Source of the DNA: Paenibacillus silagei
GTDB taxonomy: Bacteria > Bacillota > Bacilli > Paenibacillales > Paenibacillaceae
NCBI RefSeq assembly: GCF_017874735.1
Contig: NZ_JAGGLV010000008.1
Coordinates: forward strand, 1 to 64,000
Direction: 5' to 3'
DNA: 64,000 nt
The position numbers and the translations under genes were made by a program. Positions 60,898 through 64,000 of the stretch are shown here, one piece after another. A model generated the notes under the pieces. That model was not told where the DNA came from and made no database searches. It saw only the letters and a list, made by a program, of their open reading frames with translations. Numbering within the stretch: position 1 is the stretch's first letter; every line of letters starts with the position of its first letter.

Positions 60898-62965
60898 CAT
60901 CCATAGCGGCGAACTGGCTCCGGAGCGGGGCCTTTTTGTCGTCGATCCGTTCATAGTATCCGTTGGGCTGAAGGAAGCTGGATTTGACATTGTCCATCAG
61001 CGACAGCTCCAGAATCTTGACAATCTGACCGCGGATACTGCTATCCTTCACCGGACACATCAGCTCGATCCGCCGGGTCAGGTTGCGTGTCATCCAGTCG
61101 GCACTGGACAGGTAGACCTCGGGATCGCCGCCGTTCTCGAAGTAATAGATGCGTGAATGCTCCAGGAAGCGGTCCACAATGCTGCGTACCGTAATGCGCT
61201 CACTGAGGCCTTCAATTCCCGGACGCAGACAGCAGACTCCCCGGACGATCAGGTCGATAGACACTCCCGCCTGGGCCGCGCTGTACAGATAATCAATAAC
61301 CTCCTGGTTCGACAGAGAGTTCATCTTGGCGATAATCCGTGCAGGCCGGCCTGCGGCGGCATGCTCGGCCTCACGCAGAATCAGCTTCTGGAGCGACAGA
61401 CTCATATTGGTCGGTGCTACGATGAAGGAGTTCCAGTTGTAGTTGGCGGAGTAGCCTGTCATCTGATTGAACAGCTCTGACGCATCCAGGCCAATCTCAT
61501 GATTGGCGGTGAACAGGCTAAGGTCGGTATAGGCCTTGGCCGTGCTGTCATTGTAGTTGCCTGTCCCCACGTGAACATAACGGCGCAGCTCTGAGCCTTC
61601 CTGGCGGACGATCAGCGTCACCTTGGCATGGGTCTTGAGGCCGACGAGACCGTAGACCACGTGGCAGCCGGACTGCTCCAGCTTACGCGCCCAGGCGATG
61701 TTGCGTTCCTCATCGAAGCGGGCCTTGAGCTCCACGACCACCGTAACCTGCTTGCCGGATTCGGCTGCGTTGGCGAGGGCAGTAATCAGCGGCGAATTGC
61801 CGCTGACCCGGTACAGCGTCATTTTGATCGCCATCACTTGCTCATCCTCGGAGGCTTGGATAATGAAATCCGTCATCGCATCGAAGGATTCGTACGGATG
61901 ATAGACCAACACATCACGGGTGCTCAGCACCTCGAAGAAATCCTCATTCTCCTCGAATTCTGCCGGATACATCGGCTCGACAGGCGGGTTGAGCAGATAG
62001 CTGAAGCCCTTCAGACTGCTGGTGAAGCTGCGCAGGAAGCCGAGATCAAGCGGACCTTCAATTTCGAAGAGGAAGTCCTCCAGCTCGAATTCAGCCTGAA
62101 GCTGCTCCAGTGCATAGGGATGGATGCCTTTCTGGACCTCCAGACGGGCAGGCACACCACGGCGGCGTTTGCGGAGCTCCTTCTCAATCTCCTCCAGCAG
62201 ATCCTCCGCACCTTCTTCATCTATCGTCAGGTCGGAGTTGCGGGTCAGGCGGAATTCGCTGACAGCTACCGGATCATAACCGCTGAATAAGGTCTGAATA
62301 TGATGGCGGATCACATCTTCAATGAATACGAATTGCCGTTTTTTGCTGTTCGAGCGGTGAGGCAAGGGAATGCAGCGCGGCAGATTGGACGGAATCTGCA
62401 GAATGGCGAAGTAAGGCTCATCCTCCTGGCTGTCCTTGCGTGTCAGCACGACAGCCAGATAGATGAATTGGCTGTGAACCAGCGGGAACGGACGGCTCTG
62501 GTCCACGGCCATCGGAGTCAGCACAGGGAAAATAATATCACGGTAGTATTCCTCAACCGACAGCTCCTGTGCCGGTGTCAAGTCTTCATAATCAACGAAC
62601 ACAATGCCCTCTTTGTGCAGGCTGCGTGAAATATCCTTAAAGGTGCGGTACTGGTCGGCGACGATTTTGGTCACCCGTTTGCTGAGGCGTTTATAGAGGC
62701 CGGAGGGCGTGTAGCCGGTAAAATCTTTTTTGGTATATCCCGCCCGGATCTGATCCTGGATGCCCGCTACCCGGACACTGATGAACTCATCCAGGTTACT
62801 GGACACAATGGCCAGGAATTTGGCCCGCTCAATCAGCGGGTTCTCCGGGTCCTGTGCCTCGCCGAGCACCCGGCGGTTGAACTCGATCCAGCTGAGGTCA
62901 CGGTTAAGATAGGCTGCTGCGGGACTGATATTGTTGATTTTTTTCTCATCTGTATTCACGTTCAT
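60845..62965 (-). CDS. ppk: Polyphosphate kinase (PPK1), 706 aa
   Basis: Makes polyphosphate from ATP. The N-terminal NLDEFISVRVAGIQDQIRAG, the ATP-site block, the phospho-His region GLKTHAKVTLIVR (catalytic His about residue 440) and YVHVGTGNYNDSTAKAYTDL are diagnostic. SSADWMTRNLTRRIELMCPV is near the C-terminus. ATG at 62965 is close after GGAGGG (about 4 nt); the TTG at 62986 precedes this site, and the first Met choice is not certain. Convergent with ppx, sharing 53 nt of 3' coding sequence, an arrangement that puts opposing enzymes in antisense contact. Confidence 0.95.
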   Translation of the reverse strand: MNVNTDEKKINNISPAAAYLNRDLSWIEFNRRVLGEAQDPENPLIERAKFLAIVSSNLDEFISVRVAGIQDQIRAGYTKKDFTGYTPSGLYKRLSKRVTKIVADQYRTFKDISRSLHKEGIVFVDYEDLTPAQELSVEEYYRDIIFPVLTPMAVDQSRPFPLVHSQFIYLAVVLTRKDSQEDEPYFAILQIPSNLPRCIPLPHRSNSKKRQFVFIEDVIRHHIQTLFSGYDPVAVSEFRLTRNSDLTIDEEGAEDLLEEIEKELRKRRRGVPARLEVQKGIHPYALEQLQAEFELEDFLFEIEGPLDLGFLRSFTSSLKGFSYLLNPPVEPMYPAEFEENEDFFEVLSTRDVLVYHPYESFDAMTDFIIQASEDEQVMAIKMTLYRVSGNSPLITALANAAESGKQVTVVVELKARFDEERNIAWARKLEQSGCHVVYGLVGLKTHAKVTLIVRQEGSELRRYVHVGTGNYNDSTAKAYTDLSLFTANHEIGLDASELFNQMTGYSANYNWNSFIVAPTNMSLSLQKLILREAEHAAAGRPARIIAKMNSLSNQEVIDYLYSAAQAGVSIDLIVRGVCCLRPGIEGLSERITVRSIVDRFLEHSRIYYFENGGDPEVYLSSADWMTRNLTRRIELMCPVKDSSIRGQIVKILELSLMDNVKSSFLQPNGYYERIDDKKAPLRSQFAAMDVTRWKGSRALPSPTKHS

Positions 62966-63039
62966 GGACCCTCCAAGTTGCTTCAATGTCTAGTTAAGAT
63001 ATCGTATTCTTTCATTCTACTATTTGCTTAAGCGAGAAA

Positions 63040-63056
63040 TGTTAAAACTGTGTAAA
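63040..63056 (+). promoter_or_regulatory. WalR (YycF)-type box
   Basis: TGTTAA-aactg-TGTAAA matches the TGTWAH-N5-TGTWAH consensus exactly. It lies 4 nt upstream of the -35 at 63061. Confidence 0.6.
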
Positions 63057-63060
63057 ATTT

Positions 63061-63089
63061 TTGCGAATATTCAGGAAACATGGCATAAT
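63061..63089 (+). promoter_or_regulatory. Putative promoter of the LysM/3D gene
   Basis: TTGCGA (63061-63066), 17-bp spacer, CATAAT (63084-63089). The long ~170-nt leader has no obvious ORF. Confidence 0.5.
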
Positions 63090-63264
63090 TCTGCAGAGTC
63101 TCTTCATAATGATTAAGAATATGTAATATTTGCATCCTTGATAACGCTTTATTAGGGCTAATTATTTCCAATATCCACAAAAACATAGCCAATGGTTACA
63201 AAGTTGTGATATATTCATTACTGTTAGTTTACAAACCGCGCGTCACCATTGAAGGAGGCAATTC

Positions 63265-63948
63265 ATGAAACTCAAGATCAGAGCCATCACCGCCCTGGCG
63301 GCCGTACTGGGACTCGGCACCTTGCTTCACGCAGCTCCCGTTCAAGCCGACAGCGTACATATCGCTGGAGAGACTACAACCTATTATACTCTATCCAATC
63401 ATTATGGCATAAGTGTAGAAGAGCTTATGAATGCGAACCCGCAGATTTCAGCGCTAAATATTTATCCCGGGCTGAAATTCACCATTCCGGGTGATGTTCA
63501 AGCCAAGACTGTGGCAGCAGCCAATACTGCAGCAGCTTCAGTAGAAGCTGTGGACGCTGCAGAAGTTCAAGCCTTTAGTGTGCAGCCGGCAACCAACACT
63601 GTTCAAGCCTGGGGCAAAGAATTTAATTATGCCAAAGTGCTGCAGGTCAAGGCTTCCGCCTATTCCTCAGCAGCCAGCGAGAATGGCAAGTGGGGCGCAG
63701 TCGATTATTTCGGCAATACGCTGAAGCTCGGAACCATCGCCGTTGACCCGAGCGTGATTCCGCTGGGAACGAAGGTGCTCGTAACCGGGTATACCCATCC
63801 GGGCCTTCCGAAGCAAGCTTTCGTAGCTACAGCCACGGATATGGGGAGCGCGATCAAGGGCAACCGGATCGATATCTTTATTCCGGGCAGCCAGAGCTTT
63901 GTAGCCGATTTCGGTTATCAGTATGTACATTTATATATTATTGAATGA
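63265..63948 (+). CDS. Secreted LysM-3D domain protein (YocH-like), 227 aa
   Basis: Signal peptide (MKLKIRAITALAAVLGLGTL..., cleavage after VQA near 28). One LysM-like motif follows (TTTYYTLSNHYGISVEELMN..., to GLKFTIPG, about 35-77), then an Ala-rich linker. The C-terminal 3D domain (about 128-227) has KASAYSSAAS, LKLGTIAVDPSVIPLGTKVL and the three Asp signature seen in TDMGSAIKGNRIDIF. It resembles B. subtilis YocH, a muralytic protein of the WalR regulon. ATG follows AAGGAGG. The linker is shorter than in YocH and only one LysM is present. Confidence 0.92.
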   Translation: MKLKIRAITALAAVLGLGTLLHAAPVQADSVHIAGETTTYYTLSNHYGISVEELMNANPQISALNIYPGLKFTIPGDVQAKTVAAANTAAASVEAVDAAEVQAFSVQPATNTVQAWGKEFNYAKVLQVKASAYSSAASENGKWGAVDYFGNTLKLGTIAVDPSVIPLGTKVLVTGYTHPGLPKQAFVATATDMGSAIKGNRIDIFIPGSQSFVADFGYQYVHLYIIE

Positions 63949-64000
63949 ACCGATAATGATAAGTTGCACCACTGCAAGCATAACAGGTATTAATGAAAAG

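Overview
The window looks like chromosomal DNA of a Paenibacillus-type Gram-positive bacterium (Firmicutes, Paenibacillaceae). Support: strong AGGAGG-like ribosome-binding sites with many TTG and GTG starts, Bacillus-type LexA boxes (GAAC-N4-GTTC) beside a divergent lexA/yneA pair, a proS T-box leader, a LysM/3D protein behind a WalR-type box, and mostly intrinsic terminators. Apart from the first 2 kb it is a gene-dense core region. I see no rRNA or tRNA gene, phage, insertion sequence or CRISPR array.

Layout. 1-3.2 kb: AT-rich, low-density end with a tandem dyad repeat, two tiny membrane-protein genes each directly behind a terminator-like hairpin, a GNAT acetyltransferase and several small unknown proteins. 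3.2-6.8 kb: L,D-transpeptidase, the SOS locus lexA / yneA / DUF896 with five LexA boxes, a PH-like membrane protein and a HAD phosphatase. 6.9-17 kb: YtkA-like lipoprotein, metH, rnz, HAD-IIA phosphatase, an Fpg-like glycosylase overlapping nfo, a thioredoxin-like protein, an ABC ATPase and an RlmM-like methyltransferase. 17-25.9 kb: a Ser/Thr kinase fused to a P-loop-like domain, an ABC-F protein (ykpA), ThiF-like E1, Dabb protein, an orphan regulator with Asp-to-Glu in its receiver, NlpC/P60 hydrolase, thiN, low-molecular-weight phosphatase and an esterase.

26-31.4 kb: the pyruvate dehydrogenase operon pdhA-B-C-D with a clear promoter and terminator. 31.5-34.5 kb: thyA-folA (overlapping) and gltD. 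34.6-41.3 kb: a chemoreceptor with a SigD-type promoter, T-box-controlled proS, topB. 41.3-49.5 kb: DsbA-like protein, HAD and ArsR-type genes divergent from an MFS exporter, then ABC ATPase, lipoprotein, response regulator and histidine kinase. 49.6-56.7 kb: glycogen and alpha-glucan metabolism (glgC, glgB, glgA, an amylase). 56.9-59.3 kb: polar amino-acid ABC transporter. 59.3-63 kb: ppx and ppk, convergent with overlapping 3' ends. 63.2-63.9 kb: secreted LysM/3D protein.

Main items for a second look: the 52-bp tandem dyad repeat beside a 36-residue membrane peptide; the hairpin plus micro-membrane-protein arrangement seen twice; a 68-nt interspersed repeat with one copy behind each of two genes and shorter relatives elsewhere, one inside the pdh operon; the kinase/P-loop fusion; the phosphomimetic-looking orphan regulator; the Fpg variant with a rearranged zinc finger; and the LexA-like loop of a 21-bp perfect hairpin next to lexA.
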